From contig OX031066.1 in the NCBI GenBank assembly GCA_943736015.1, positions 5,456,245-5,520,244 on the forward strand: DNA of 64,000 nt, in the 5' to 3' direction. Source of the stretch: Tridacna crocea (taxonomy: Eukaryota; Mollusca; Bivalvia; Cardiida; Cardiidae). Both the position numbers and the translations under genes were made by a program. The notes under the pieces are model-generated. The model was not told where the DNA came from and did no database searches. It saw only the letters and a program-made list of their open reading frames with translations. Shown piece by piece: positions 10,159 through 21,240 of this stretch. Positions within the stretch are counted from its first letter, which is position 1. Each line of letters starts with the position of its first letter.

Positions 10159-10383
10159 CCCATTACCAAACAATCCCTGGTTTTTATGACCCTGAGATAG
10201 AAGCCTTTTGAAAACACTGTGGGAAATGGAAAAAATCCTGGTAATCAGCATTTTCTCCTTTTCCCACAATGTTTTCTACCCTACTTGAAACAAAGATCTA
10301 TTTTTGAGTTAACATTATTTTGTCGTCTGCAAATGCTATCAATTTGGACCAGTGTAAAATTTTGTCGTATGGTAACGAGTTAA
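10155..10383 (+). repeat. TTAA hairpin MITE, family A, second of the pair
   Basis: TTAA at 10155-10158 (shared) and 10380-10383. Subgroup with CCCTGAGATAGAAGCC; some mismatches in the stem (AATCCTGGTAATCAGC), so the two neighbours differ in subgroup and are not a tandem duplication. Confidence 0.88.
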
Positions 10384-10599
10384 AGGAAACCACAGCTTGG
10401 TAAAGGATTATGCGGGAAAAATCATGGAACTTGCCAGTAAGAAAATGGAAGATTACTCGTGTCTCCCTAGAGGTTTCGGAAGAGATTACGTACAGAAACA
10501 AGACTTCAAGTTTTGTCAAAAACCCATTACCAAATTTTCCTGTACTTTTTCTTAACATAGGAAAGATAACCAGCCTTTTCTCATGCATCACATTTTTCC

Positions 10600-10760
10600 T
10601 ATACAAGGCTATTTTCCTCATTTTAGCATTTTTGTGACATTTGTTGAAAACAATGCCACTATGAGATCGATAATTAATGTTCAATATTGAATTCTAAAGA
10701 CCATGTATGGTATTTTGTGCAAAACCGAAGGAAATAACCCAATTAAATTTAATTTTTCTA
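10600..10760 (+). repeat. Segment similar to 57500-57640
   Basis: Shares ATTTTGTGCAAAACCGAAGG and AAATAACCCAATTAAATT-like text with the intron of the small secreted gene. It may be a dispersed repeat or a relic of a paralogue; no coding exon is seen here. Confidence 0.5.
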
Positions 10761-10975
10761 GTTTGAATTTGTAGTACATGTATAGAGTAACCACAGGCGG
10801 TTGGAATTATATTGACGTACCAAGTTGGCATACATACATGTATACTGCAAACAGAAACGAGTATGCAAGAGTAGGCGAACAGAACCAGGAAGTTTTTTCT
10901 CCATATTGCACTATACCAAGCAATTCATCACAATATAATAGATCCATGAATTTTGTTTTGTATAACAATTGACTG

Positions 10976-11105
10976 AATCACGAGTTAGACTGGTCCTTGG
11001 GTATACAGAAAATTGACCTACAGCAAAAAGTATTGGCAGATTGCGCAGACTGATCAGGGTCGATACTTTTGGCAGATGCATTAAGCCCCTTTTCCACAGA
11101 GCATG
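10976..11105. repeat. Dispersed repeat shared with 48320-48490
   Basis: Both contain ATACAGAAAATTG, a GATC(A/T)GGGTCGATACTTT block, and a (C)CCCTTTTC(C)ACAGAGCATG-type end. Confidence 0.6.
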
Positions 11106-11106
11106 A

Positions 11107-11329
11107 CTCAACCCAAACGACAAAATTTGAGACTCTTCCAATCTGAAAGAGTTTGCAGACAACAATTTTAAGATTTGATGAAAATAGTAGAAAGATCTCC
11201 TAAAGGGTAGAAAACTGGGGGAAAAGGAGAAATTGATCATTACGATCAATTTCTCCTTCTCCCACAGTGTTTTCAAAAGACTTGTACTGCATACACGTGA
11301 AAACCAGGGCTTGTTTGGGAAAGGGTTAA
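11107..11329 (-). repeat. TTAA hairpin MITE, subfamily B
   Basis: Left terminus eroded (CTCAACCCAAACGAC). The core tip GAAATTGATCATTACGATC shows compensated change in both arms. Right TTAA at 11326-11329. Confidence 0.82.
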
Positions 11330-11668
11330 ATGTAATTGACGATATAGAATGAATATTCATGACACGATAGAGATCAGAATTACGCAAACAGCATCAATAA
11401 TCAATGCAAAAGCAAATGGCTCTCTTAAAGGTTTTATGTAATTATATGAACAATTTCAAGACGATATCGGACGCATCATATAATTGTATCATTGATTACG
11501 ATAGAACGATGATGAAAATGTAAGACAAGAATGATGCTAGTGCTGTTGTCATGGTAATTCTTGAATGGTTGATTATAACAATGATGATGATGGTGATGAA
11601 TATCAGGAGAGCAGCCACCAAGAAGGTCATTCATGAGAAAAATACCTATTTATTAACTGCAATTCCTT

Positions 11669-11862
11669 GGCCCGTATTCACCAGCCATTCCTAACGTTCC
11701 TAGTCTTTTTCTTTGAAATTTTCTGCATTTGTAAGTAACACAACTTGTGATTGGCTAAACCGTATGGTTTAGCCAATCAGAAGTTGTGTTACTTACAAAT
11801 TTAGAAAACCTTGCAGAATAAGACTAAGAATATTCTCAAGAATGGTGTGTGAATACGGGCCC
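11669..11862. repeat. Foldback MITE with GGCCCGTATTCACC ends
   Basis: Ends GGCCCGTATTCACCAGCC and GAATACGGGCC are inverted. The interior folds into a long stem, with GTAAGTAACACAACTT opposite AAGTTGTGTTACTTAC, closing on GATTGGCTAAACC/GGTTTAGCCAATC. A second copy is at 59379. Confidence 0.85.
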
Positions 11863-12002
11863 TGGTGTAGCTCAAATTGGATCTTGTGTGGCTTTGTGTT
11901 TAAAACGTTACATCTCTGATCAGACATTTTTGTTTGAACCCAGCTGTTGGCATCGGTTACATTTCGTAGTTGCCTCGCTACTACTGGAAAGAGATGAAAG
12001 GG

Positions 12003-12070
12003 TATGCTTTTGGCGTGATCAGGGATCATATAATTATATGCTTTTGGCGTGATCAGGGATCATATAATTA
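12003..12070. repeat. Local tandem duplication, 34 bp x2
   Basis: Two consecutive identical units beginning ATGCTTTTGGCGTGATC and ending ATATAATTAT. Confidence 0.85.
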
Positions 12071-12274
12071 TGTAGAATTCATGGCGTAATATTACTGGAA
12101 TGCTGTTGAAAACGGAGCCAAACACATTGGAAACAATTTAACAGTAATCATACTGTATTACCAAGTAATATCATCTTTCTTATCTTGATTGAAACACTCT
12201 TCCGAGAAGAAAGTCTTTAGAATGGCATCTAAACTGATACCAGGATTTATGATATGACACGGATCTAGGCCTGT

Positions 12275-12676
12275 CCATCTTCGCCAGCCAAGTTTACGAT
12301 CACTACGTGGTTCTTACCTTGGCTGATTGAGCCCGATTTCGAGATTCCTGTGATGCGCCCTCTGTTGGATGCTGGTTATTACTCCCCTTTACACCATGTT
12401 TCTAAAAGCAAATGAAATATCGGTTCACAAACCGCTTACGAATACACATGAAGCGATAAGCAGACAGCCACGTGAGTTTCCAAGTTTTACCTATTATTCG
12501 AAAGGTAGAGACCGTGTTCTATTTTTATCAAAGATGAAATGCTACAAGCGATTTTATTCGATGCAGCTAGAGCTGGCTGCATCCAATGAAAATACGTATC
12601 GGGGGGTTGTAAAATTCAAGCTCAATCCGCCAAGTTAAGATCCACGTAGTGATCGTAAACTTGGCTTGCGAAGATG
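12275..12676. mobile_element. 402-bp MITE with ~35-bp inverted ends and 8-bp target duplication
   Basis: Ends CATCTTCGCCAGCCAAG and CTTGGCTTGCGAAGATG, with TTTACGATCACTACGTGG mirrored inside. AGGCCTGT flanks both sides (12267-12274 and 12677-12684). An open reading frame of 89 codons inside is incidental. A second copy is at 38012. The 8-bp duplication suggests hAT-type mobilisation. Confidence 0.82.
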
Positions 12677-12924
12677 AGGCCTGTTAGGTACACGCTCAAA
12701 CCCAGAGTGACTTGAGACAACGCAAATGAAAACTATATCGGGGTCACTGGTAGCGTACATGGCTGGTGGAGCATTTCGAATTTCAACTCGTATGCAGCTA
12801 TGAGATCATTTACAAAAGGGACTGAACTGACAAACAACCAAATGAACTATGTTCTAGTAGCAAATAGCTAAATGCATCTTTTTGATTCGTTATACCAAGC
12901 AAGTTGTTGTATTACTATATAGAG

Positions 12925-13082
12925 TTTATTTCATCAGCTTGTGGTTAATATGGGGAAATATTTGCCGAAAAACGGAAAGGTATGCGAAAATAACGAGTGC
13001 TGTAAGGCACGAGTTATTTTCGCGGACCTTTCCCTTTTGAGGCAAATATTTCCCCATATTAACCACAAGCTGATGAAATAAA
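12925..13082. repeat. Foldback with 42-bp perfect arms
   Basis: Left arm 12925-12966 and right arm 13041-13082 are exact inverted copies (begins TTTATTTCATCAGCTTGTGG). The inner part pairs again around CGAAAATAAC / GTTATTTTCG. No other copy in the window. Confidence 0.88.
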
Positions 13083-13590
13083 TTTTATGTTTCCTCTGAT
13101 TATTTTGTCAACGAATGCCACTTTTAAAACTAGTGATCTCAGTAGAACAAAAAAAGTAGTTCCAGATTTTCGGCAGGAGGAAAATATTCACTGTGACTAG
13201 GAAATAATTCCCCCAGCTTAAATTACGACATTTCTTTACCCATAACATTTATAAAAATAGACACATGAAATATAATATAAATCCATAATACCCCATTGTC
13301 TGACTGACTGCATCACAGGATAGCTTCGTCTCAAGACATAAAGAAGATTTATCAATAGCAAAAATGTCAACTAAGGTCAGCCAGTCCAAACTGAGTCGGA
13401 GTTTTTGCCGCCTTGAGTCCGGCACACATGTAGCTTCGTAATATGAATGATGTGTTTCACCGTACAGATGGTAAGAGTAAATTTGGTAAGTAAATAAAGC
13501 AGGATTTGATACATTACCTTTGAGATGTTACATTGAACCTCGGTCTTTTGTCGGTATTATGTTCTCCAGCTGGGTGGTGTTGTCTTAGGT

Positions 13591-13850
13591 GGCTTGCACC
13601 ACCCAAACAGGAACATTCGGACATTTGCGTAAAGTGTCCTTTCCGATCAGCCAGCGCAGCCTGAGCACGCTAATCCGAAACGACGCTTTCTGATTGTATG
13701 TATTTTTGTTTTTGCGCAAGTCCAATGAAGAACCAAATCTAACGTAGTTGTAAAGTGTCGTCTCGGATTAGCATGCGCGAATTGCGCATGCTAATCCGAG
13801 ACGCCACTTTACGCAAATTTTCGAATGTCCCTTCTCACGTGTTGCAAGCC
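13591..13850. repeat. Double-hairpin MITE (GTCTCGGATTAGCCTGCGCA family)
   Basis: Outer inverted ends GGCTTGCA / TGCAAGCC. Two internal hairpins, each pairing TAATCCGA-type sequence, separated by ~80 bp with AATCTAACGTAGTTGTAAAG. The right hairpin is nearly perfect, the left more worn. Relatives at 46394 and 49241. Confidence 0.8.
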
Positions 13851-13924
13851 ATATTATGCTAGACTTGTTTCTACAGAAAGGTACATGTTCGAGTATTTGT
13901 TACGGCCGTAAGTCGTGAGGCACT

Positions 13925-14152
13925 TTAACCCTTTCCCAAACGACAAACTTTTGGACCAGACCAAATTGGAAGCATTTGCAGACGACAATTAAACTCTTGC
14001 CGAAAAGATGATTTCTATCTATGACAGGGTAGAAAACATTGTGGGAAAAGGAGGAAATGCTGGTTACCAGCATTTTCTCCTTTTCCCACAATGTTTTCAA
14101 AAGGCTAACATTCTAGACCCGTAAAACCAGGGATTGTTTGGGAAAGGGTTAA
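13925..14152 (-). repeat. TTAA hairpin MITE, family A
   Basis: Full copy, TTAA at 13925-13928 and 14149-14152, termini CCCTTTCCCAAACGAC / TTGTTTGGGAAAGGG. Confidence 0.92.
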
Positions 14153-14843
14153 CTGGTAGTTTTTGAAATATAATGCTGTGTGAGCCAATGATTAAAGAAA
14201 GACTCCATATGTATTTGAGTCAGTTACTTTGTCAAGCAACCAACGTCATGATGAGGGAAATTGGTTCTTTGACATGTAGAAAAAATTGGCCAATAGCAAA
14301 GCGTATGTCAACGAAGGTCAGCCTGTGCGGTCTGCTTAAGCTGACCTGGAACCATACTTTTTGCAGATACATTTAACCCACTGTTGCACTCTCTTGCACG
14401 ACGGATCATTCCCATTCACCTCTGTAGTGGGCTCAGAAAGTAGTCCGTCTAGACAAGTGATATTTTCGCCACATGACCATAACTCAAAATGGCGACACAA
14501 ACGCCGCTGAAAGAAAGACCAATATCGATTGTTTTGTGTGCTGTTCAAACTGTATACAGTCAATCAGACTTAGTGGTAGGAAATGTGAAAAAGAAGGATT
14601 TTTTGTGAAGCTTAAATGTCTTTTAAAGGACGATGACTTGTTTTTTTAATCTTATACAAACTTAGATCCATCGGTGTGTTCAAACTGTTGTCATCATTCA
14701 TGAGCGCAACCATGTTTGTTTAAATATGCGTAAGATTCTGATTAGTAAAGAAGCTAGAAAAAAAAAAAAGTTCCATTGTAAACAGGTAAATTCATCAGTT
14801 TGAAGGCACCTATAATAGGTACCCAATCATATTTGCCTTTTCT
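14153..14843. other. Intergenic DNA left of the LINE
   Basis: A block at about 14400-14495 (AGAAAGTAGTCCGTC, CACATGACCATAACTC, AAAATGGC) recurs at 54603-54695. TTGCCTTTTCT at 14833-14843 is the left target duplication of the LINE. No gene seen. Confidence 0.5.
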
Positions 14844-15442
14844 TCCCCCCAGCTGAGCGGGGGGATAGAAATAGCTCAGCTGTCGCACTACAGCAGGGGT
14901 AAGACCCCCCCCCCCCACTGTGCCTGCCTGTTTGCCGTAGGCTGCAACTCGTGTCGTTCGATGACGGGATCCTGGCGGTTGAGTGGATTCAGAGTATGGC
15001 CCTTTGATAGCTCTGTTTTTACAACACACCACTTTGGCCTTGAACTGAATTAAACGAGGGGTCAGGAAGGCCCGTCCTGATCAATCGGCTGGTCATGCCG
15101 AGCCCTAGGGTGTTTTTTCTGTTTTCTTTTACACATACATACACAGATATATCATTTCAGTTCTCTGTCATCAGTTAATGTATGTCAATACCCTAGAAGG
15201 CGATGGCTCATGGGCTAATCGATGAGGGTCTGGTGTTTGATTGACACTTGTGGATACCCAAAGATAGTCTATGCTTGGTATGACATTCTGCGGGCCTACA
15301 TTTGTCCGGTCTAGCCCTTTCACTTCGAGTATATCACTGATGTATCCTTGTCATGATCTGAGTTGGATTTCCCCAGATCATGTCCCCTTGTTGGGCTCCG
15401 AGGCGGGTGGGGAGCATCAGTGATGAATATTCAACAACAACT

Positions 15443-16948
15443 ATGGCTTCTCAAAAAAAGGCCAAGCGTGTACTATCTGACTCCGATTCAGAATCGGTAT
15501 ATTCAAGACCCTCTACAACATTTGCTCGGTTTTTAGTTATTTAATCTATTAACTCTTCTAAACCTGTAACAAAACTCTCTCCCTTCATCATTGAAAAATC
15601 CATTTCTGCAATCCTAGGAACACCAAAATCTGTTAAGAAACTTAAAGATGAAACATTACTTGTTGAGTGCTTTTCACAACAACAGGTTAGAAACCTTCTA
15701 GGACACAAGAAACTTTTCAATCTTGATGTCAAAATCTTTCCTCACAAGACTTTGAATACCTCCAAGGGAGTCATTAGATGCAAAGAACTGAGCTTCTGTG
15801 ACTCTATGGAGGAAATCAAAACAAACCTTAAAAGCCAGGCTGTGTCTGATGTAAAGATAATTTCAGTTCTCAGAAATGGTATTCGTAGAGATACCCATAC
15901 CTACATCCTTACATTCTCTACGCCAACTTTACCTACTTCAGTTAAAATTGGATTTCAATCTGTCAAGGTCGACGTTTATGTGCCCAATCCGTTGCGCTGT
16001 TATAGATGCCAACGGTACGGCCATCATGAAACTAACTGCAGAAGCGCACCTGTTTGTCCCAGATGTGCTTTTGAGGGGGAAGACCATGACCAAAAGACTT
16101 GCAATAACCCCCCTCTCTGTGTCAATTGCAAGTCCTCTCATCCTACCTTTTCCAAAGATTGTTCTGTTTGGAAAGATGAGAAAGAAATCCTGTCAGTCAA
16201 GATTAAGGAGAATGTTACCTTCTTGGAAGCCAGGAAAACAGTTGAAAAACGCAGGTCTGATCAGGCTTTGTTGAGCAAAAGCACAACCTATGCAAATGTT
16301 GCTTCTCCTTTGCCTGCAAATGGACATTGTCCAACCTGCGAACTGTTGGCAAAAAAACTTCTCCAAAAGTTTCCTGAAATGACTGATGAACTGAAAGCTC
16401 TCATTCCCAATATCCAAGTTGCAAAACCTTCTACTCAGACTCAGCCTGCTTCTGAAACAAACAAAACCTCTTCTGCACTCTCAAAACCCACAAACTCTCA
16501 AAGTATTCCTTCAGAAAAAGCTTCAAAACCATCTACCTCCTTGCAAAATATCTCTTCCAAAAAAGGTTCAAAACCATCTCCCCCTTCACAACATCCTCCA
16601 AAGAAACCACAACCTCCATCTTCACAATCTACAACTAAATCTAATGTTTCATCTAAAGAGAGCAAAAATAGTCATACACCCCGATCTCCTAAAAGGTCTT
16701 CTTCAAGATCTAAACAACAACCAAGAGATACCCAAGAGTCTTGTGAAATTACAGTCAAAGTAAATGATCCTGTCCCTACCTCCAACAGATTTTCGGAGCT
16801 AGAGGACATGGATGCAGATGCTGAAAATCTGGAAGGTGAGGCTTCAGATTCAGAAGCCTCTATCTGGTCCACTTCCAAAGATCTTTGGAACAAGGATTTT
16901 GACGCTTGGCAATCATCCAAAGCCGAGACATCTATAATTAAATCTTAA
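15443..16948 (+). CDS. LINE ORF1 protein, zinc-knuckle RNA-binding
   Basis: The natural start is ATG at 15443 (MASQKKAKRVLSDSDS…). The frame continues to TAA at 16946-16948, 501 codons, with one in-frame TAA at 15542-15544 after residue 33. An uninterrupted 398-residue frame starts at ATG 15752. Three cysteine-rich knuckles follow one another: CYRCQRYGHHETNC (CX2CX4HX4C), CPRCAFEGEDHDQKTC and CVNCKSSHPTFSKDC. A Ser/Pro/Lys-rich linker and an acidic C-terminus follow. ORF1 proteins of this group bind the element RNA and form the ribonucleoprotein. The upstream frame is retained after the stop, showing that the stop is a single recent change. Confidence 0.88.
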
Positions 16949-17020
16949 CCAGTCTATTTTAAAATACATTGGTTTACGGCCTCGTTTTTTACTTCTGTCT
17001 TTATACTTTCCTCATGCACT

Positions 17021-17698
17021 ATGGATACCATAATCCAGTGGAATTGTCGAGGTCTGAAGTCAAACTTTGACGAACTTTCACTTTTAATCAATGACCACAA
17101 ACCAGTTGCTATTTGTCTGCAAGAAACCTTCCTTAAACGGGAGGATGATATCACTATCAAATATCATTCTGTTTACAACAAGATTTTTACCGAAGGTGAA
17201 AAAGCCAGAGGAGGTGTTTCTATTATTGTAAACAACAACATTCCTCACAAAGTTATCTCTTTAAATACAAACCTGCAAGCTGTTGCTGTCAGGTTATCTA
17301 TACACAGTGCTGTTACACTGTGTTCTTTATATCTCCCGCCAAGCATACCTATCAATGAGACCAATCTGAATGATCTCATTTCACAATTGCCATCCCTCTA
17401 TATTCTTGCTGGGGACTTTAATGGTCACAATGTTATGTGGGGTTGCAATGACACCAACCAGAGAGGTCTACAGTTAGAAAACTTCATTTCGAACAACTCT
17501 CTGTCTTTCATGAATGATAACAAATCCAAAACCTACTTGCATCCAGCAACTGGATCTTACTCTTCCATTGATTTAACATTATGCAGCCCAGTCTTACTTC
17601 CCAATTTTACTTGGAAAGTGACTGAGGATTTGTGTGGAAGTGATCACTTCCCCATTATCTTTTCATCTACACAACCGTCCAGCAGTGTACGACCATAG
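17021..17698 (+). CDS. LINE ORF2, apurinic-type endonuclease part, ends in a premature stop
   Basis: 225 codons to TAG at 17696-17698. Catalytic motifs of the exonuclease-endonuclease-phosphatase fold are present in order: QWNCRG (Asn8), LQET (Glu35), GDFNGHN (Asp132, Asn134), SIDLTL, SDHFP (Asp208, His209). The domain nicks the target to prime reverse transcription. The same frame continues open straight after the stop into the reverse transcriptase, so the TAG splits a single ORF2. Confidence 0.93.
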   Translation: MDTIIQWNCRGLKSNFDELSLLINDHKPVAICLQETFLKREDDITIKYHSVYNKIFTEGEKARGGVSIIVNNNIPHKVISLNTNLQAVAVRLSIHSAVTLCSLYLPPSIPINETNLNDLISQLPSLYILAGDFNGHNVMWGCNDTNQRGLQLENFISNNSLSFMNDNKSKTYLHPATGSYSSIDLTLCSPVLLPNFTWKVTEDLCGSDHFPIIFSSTQPSSSVRP

Positions 17699-20284
17699 AA
17701 ATGGAAGCTTTCCAAAGCCAATTGGAATAAATTTGAAACCCTATGTGAACAGACCATTACACATGATAAATTTGGAAATTGCGATGATCCTGCAAAACTT
17801 TTCACTTCGCTATTAATTGATGCAGCTAAACAGTCCGTCCCTCAGACCTCGACAAACCCAAAACGACCTGACAAGCCTTGGTACAATGATGATTGTAAAC
17901 AGGCTGTCAGAAACAGAAAACAGGCCCTTAGAAAATTTAATCTCAGGCCTACCAAAGACAATCTTAACTTATTCCGTATTTCCAGGGCAAAAGCCCGTCG
18001 TACCATTAGAGAAAATAAGCGCAAGGCCTGGAGACAATATGTCTCTAAGTTGAATAGTAGAACTACTACTAAAAAAACCTGGGATATGATCAGAAAGATC
18101 AATGGCAAAGGCCAGTCCCCTCTTAGTCACCTTGAAGTTAACAATACTTCATTGGAATCTCCCCAGGATATAGCTGATGCTCTTGCTGACACCTTTTGCA
18201 AAAAGTCTTCCTCTGCAAACTATTCAGAAAAGTTTCAGAGGAATAAAGCTAGAGAAGAAAAGAAAAAGCTTAATTTCAAATCTTCGAATTCAGAGCATTA
18301 TAATGAACTCTTCACTTTTAAAGAATTAAAATCTGCTCTGAATAAAGCTCATGATTCTTCTCCTGGCCCAGATAAAGTTCATTACCAGTTTTTAAAACAC
18401 TTACCTTTTACTTCCCTCTCAGTTTTACTTGATATTTTTAATGATATCTGGCAGTCAGGTAATTTTCCTGCATCCTGGCGGGAGGCACTTGTTATTCCTA
18501 TCCCAAAACCTGGCAAAGATGCTAGTGACCCAGCTAACTATCGGCCAATAGCTCTTACTAGTTGTCTCTGCAAGACCCTAGTACGTATGGTCAACGACAG
18601 GCTTGTCTGGTTTTTAGAAAAACACCACCTCATTGTTGATGTACAGAGTGGATTTCGTCGTCAGCGTGGCACCATAGATCATCTTGTCCGCTTTGAAACC
18701 TTTGTCAGAGAAGCCTTTATTAATAGACAGCATGTAGTATCTGTCTTTTTCGACCTTGAAAGCGCTTACGATACAACTTGGAAATACGGAATTATGAAAG
18801 ACTTGCATGACTTTGGTCTTCGAGGCCGTCTTCCTCTTTTTATTTCAACCTTCTTGGATGAACGTCTTTTCCGCGTCCGAGTTGGTAATACTGTCTCGGG
18901 AGCCCGTGAACAGGAGATGGGTGTACCCCAAGGATGTATTCTCTCTGTTACACTTTTCAGTGTAAAAATAAACAGTATAGTTAAAGCTATCTGTCCTGGT
19001 GTAGACTGTTCCCTCTATGTTGATGACTTCGTTATATGCTTCAGATCTCGAAATATGAATATTATTGAGAGACAACTTCAGCAATGTCTCAACAAATTGC
19101 AAACATGGTCTGATGAAAATGGCTTCAGATTTTCAAAGTCCAAAACTAAGTGCATGCACCTCTGCAATCTACGAGGTATTCACCCAGATCCTGAACTGTA
19201 TTTGGACAAAACTAAAATTGAAGTCGTGTCCGAGTTTAAATTTCTTGGAGTCATCTTTGACAGAAAGCTTTCCTTCCTTCCTCACATCACTGCACTTAAA
19301 AAGAAATGCAAGAAGGCTCTTAATCTTCTTAAGGTTGTGGCCCATTCTGAATGGGGAGCAGACCGTAAAGTCCTCTTGCGACTTTATCGGTCTTTAGTTC
19401 GCTCCAAATTAGACTATGGATCTGTTGTATACGGATCGGCCCGTAAATCCTATCTAAAAATCCTCGATTCTATACACCACGAAGGTCTGCGTCTTGTACT
19501 TGGAGCCTTTAGAACTTCTCCCGTCAATAGCCTCTATGTTGACGCTAATGAACCTTCCCTGTCTTACAGGAGAGAAAAACTCTCACTTCAATATATTTTA
19601 AAACTTAAATCGAATCGTTTTAATCCAACTCATAACGTTGTCTTTAAACCTGAGTATAAACGTCTTTTTGAAAGGAAACCAAATGTTATTCCTCCATTTG
19701 GTATCCGCATGGAGCCCATAGTAGATAACCTTGGCATAGACACTGAGTCTATTGCGGACTATAAAATCTCTGAAATCCCTCCATGGACACTAAACAGTGC
19801 AGAATTCAGATTTGACCTTGCATCTGACAAAAAGTCTGTCACGGATAGAACTGTATTTCATGCTAGATACAACGAGATAAAGGAACATTATTTTTCCTTC
19901 AAACCCATCTATACAGATGGATCTAAAGAAGACAATTCTGTAGCAGCTGCCGCTATTTATGGACAAAGGAGCTTAAAATGCCGCCTTCCAAACAACTCCT
20001 CTATCTTCTCTGCTGAAATTAAAGCAGTAGATCTTGCCCTTAATCTAGTTGAAAATTCTAATTCCAACCGTTTTATTATCTTTTCAGACTCTATGTCAAC
20101 ATTACAGGCCCTTTCAAATCAACGACTTGAGAATCCTTTAATCTGCAGTTTACTTGAAAGGATCTCACAAATTTCTTCTAAGAATAGACTGGTGTTCTGC
20201 TGGCTTCTAAGTCATGTAGGCATCAAAGGCAATGAAAATGCCGATAGGTCTGCCAAATCTGCACTTAACCTTCCCAGATTTTGA
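17699..20284 (+). CDS. LINE ORF2, reverse transcriptase and RNase H part
   Basis: Continuous in frame with the endonuclease; the first ATG after the stop is at 18050, giving 744 codons, but the frame is open from 17699 (KWKLSKANWNKF…). Reverse transcriptase blocks: SSPGPDKVHYQFL, IPKPGKD…NYRPIAL, QSGFRRQRGT, FFDLESAYDTTW, GVPQGCILS, and the catalytic YVDD. RNase H follows with YTDGSK (Asp), SAEIKAVDLAL (Glu), FSDSMSTLQAL (Asp) and SHVGIKGNENADRSAK (His, Asp), so the catalytic set is complete. The frame closes at TGA 20282-20284 because of an extra base in the CCC run at 20273-20275. Confidence 0.94.
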   Translation, partial: KWKLSKANWNKFETLCEQTITHDKFGNCDDPAKLFTSLLIDAAKQSVPQTSTNPKRPDKPWYNDDCKQAVRNRKQALRKFNLRPTKDNLNLFRISRAKARRTIRENKRKAWRQYVSKLNSRTTTKKTWDMIRKINGKGQSPLSHLEVNNTSLESPQDIADALADTFCKKSSSANYSEKFQRNKAREEKKKLNFKSSNSEHYNELFTFKELKSALNKAHDSSPGPDKVHYQFLKHLPFTSLSVLLDIFNDIWQSGNFPASWREALVIPIPKPGKDASDPANYRPIALTSCLCKTLVRMVNDRLVWFLEKHHLIVDVQSGFRRQRGTIDHLVRFETFVREAFINRQHVVSVFFDLESAYDTTWKYGIMKDLHDFGLRGRLPLFISTFLDERLFRVRVGNTVSGAREQEMGVPQGCILSVTLFSVKINSIVKAICPGVDCSLYVDDFVICFRSRNMNIIERQLQQCLNKLQTWSDENGFRFSKSKTKCMHLCNLRGIHPDPELYLDKTKIEVVSEFKFLGVIFDRKLSFLPHITALKKKCKKALNLLKVVAHSEWGADRKVLLRLYRSLVRSKLDYGSVVYGSARKSYLKILDSIHHEGLRLVLGAFRTSPVNSLYVDANEPSLSYRREKLSLQYILKLKSNRFNPTHNVVFKPEYKRLFERKPNVIPPFGIRMEPIVDNLGIDTESIADYKISEIPPWTLNSAEFRFDLASDKKSVTDRTVFHARYNEIKEHYFSFKPIYTDGSKEDNSVAAAAIYGQRSLKCRLPNNSSIFSAEIKAVDLALNLVENSNSNRFIIFSDSMSTLQALSNQRLENPLICSLLERISQISSKNRLVFCWLLSHVGIKGNENADRSAKSALNLPRF

Positions 20285-20693
20285 AGTTCCACACACTGAT
20301 TTTAAATCCTCCGTTTTATCACATATCCAATCCTCTTGGCAATCCCAGTGGGATGCTGATATTTTCAATAAACTGCATTCAGTTAAACCATCCCTTGGTG
20401 AATGGTATCCCGTTTACAGATCCGTTCGTCGAGAAGAAGTGATAATTGCACGACTTCGAATTGGCCATTCACGCATGACACATTCCTGGCTCTTGACAAG
20501 AGATGATGCCCCTGAATGTATACCATGCAATGCAACCTTTTCTGTAAAACATATCCTACTAGATTGCATTGACTTTCATCCAGTTCGTTCAAAATATTTC
20601 AACGTAGATAGTTTGAAAAATCTTTTTGATTCTGTCAGCGTTGAATCTATTATCACTTTCATAAAGGAGATTGGCATTTACAATAAACTGTGA
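20232..20693 (+). CDS. LINE ORF2, C-terminal zinc-binding tail in a shifted frame
   Basis: After the shift near 20275 the reading continues LPDFEVPHTDFKSSV and on to the usual tail of I-type ORF2, with a CX2CX8HX4C motif in CIPCNATFSVKHILLDC and a preceding IARLRIGHSRMTHSWLL block. It ends at TGA 20691-20693. Residues before about 20275 in this frame are out-of-frame readings of RNase H. Confidence 0.85.
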   Translation: MKMPIGLPNLHLTFPDFEVPHTDFKSSVLSHIQSSWQSQWDADIFNKLHSVKPSLGEWYPVYRSVRREEVIIARLRIGHSRMTHSWLLTRDDAPECIPCNATFSVKHILLDCIDFHPVRSKYFNVDSLKNLFDSVSVESIITFIKEIGIYNKL

Positions 20694-20917
20694 TATTTAC
20701 TCTTGAGTTTCTTACCCATCTTTTTACAACATTCTTTATTTCATTAATATTCAGTTTGCATCTCCTTAATGGGAGGATTGGCTCTCTTGGAGACATCTTA
20801 TCTCATTGGAGACAGGACCTCTTTAATGGGAGTGTATTGATCCCATTGGAGGCTCCAATCTTTACCAGTTTTAACCTCATTTCCAAGGAAAAACAATATT
20901 ATCAGTCTTGCCTTTTA

Positions 20918-21240
20918 ATCTAAAACTGTTGAGTAGGCAGGGAATGCCCAGCCACTCAATATCATATTTTATGCACATTATAAATGACACATATTTCTTT
21001 TTCATTTAAAAAACTTCTTTTTATCAAACCAACATTGAGTTTAAACCTTTTTATCACATTCTTAAATCTTATCATCTAAAACTTTTGAGTATATGGGGAT
21101 TGCCCTGTAACTCGATAATGCCCTTTATGCATACTTCTTAATTCAGTTCTTATCATTTAAAACTTTTGAGTATATAGGGATTGCCCTGTAACTCGAAGAT
21201 GCCCTTTATGCATTAAATTTTCTTAATTCAGTTCTTTTAT
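20918..21240 (+). repeat. Tandem units in the LINE 3'UTR
   Basis: Two clear ~85-bp units (from about 21077 and 21161) share AAACTTTTGAGTATAT, GGGATTGCCCTGTAACTCGA and ATGCCCTTTATGCAT. A weaker third unit lies near 20918 (AAACTGTTGAGTAGGCAGGG). Confidence 0.8.

Noticed and set aside
10778-10972. 64-codon frame starting MYRVTTGGWNY
   Set aside because: A TTTTTCTAG acceptor-like site precedes it, but there is no matching donor, homology or codon signal.
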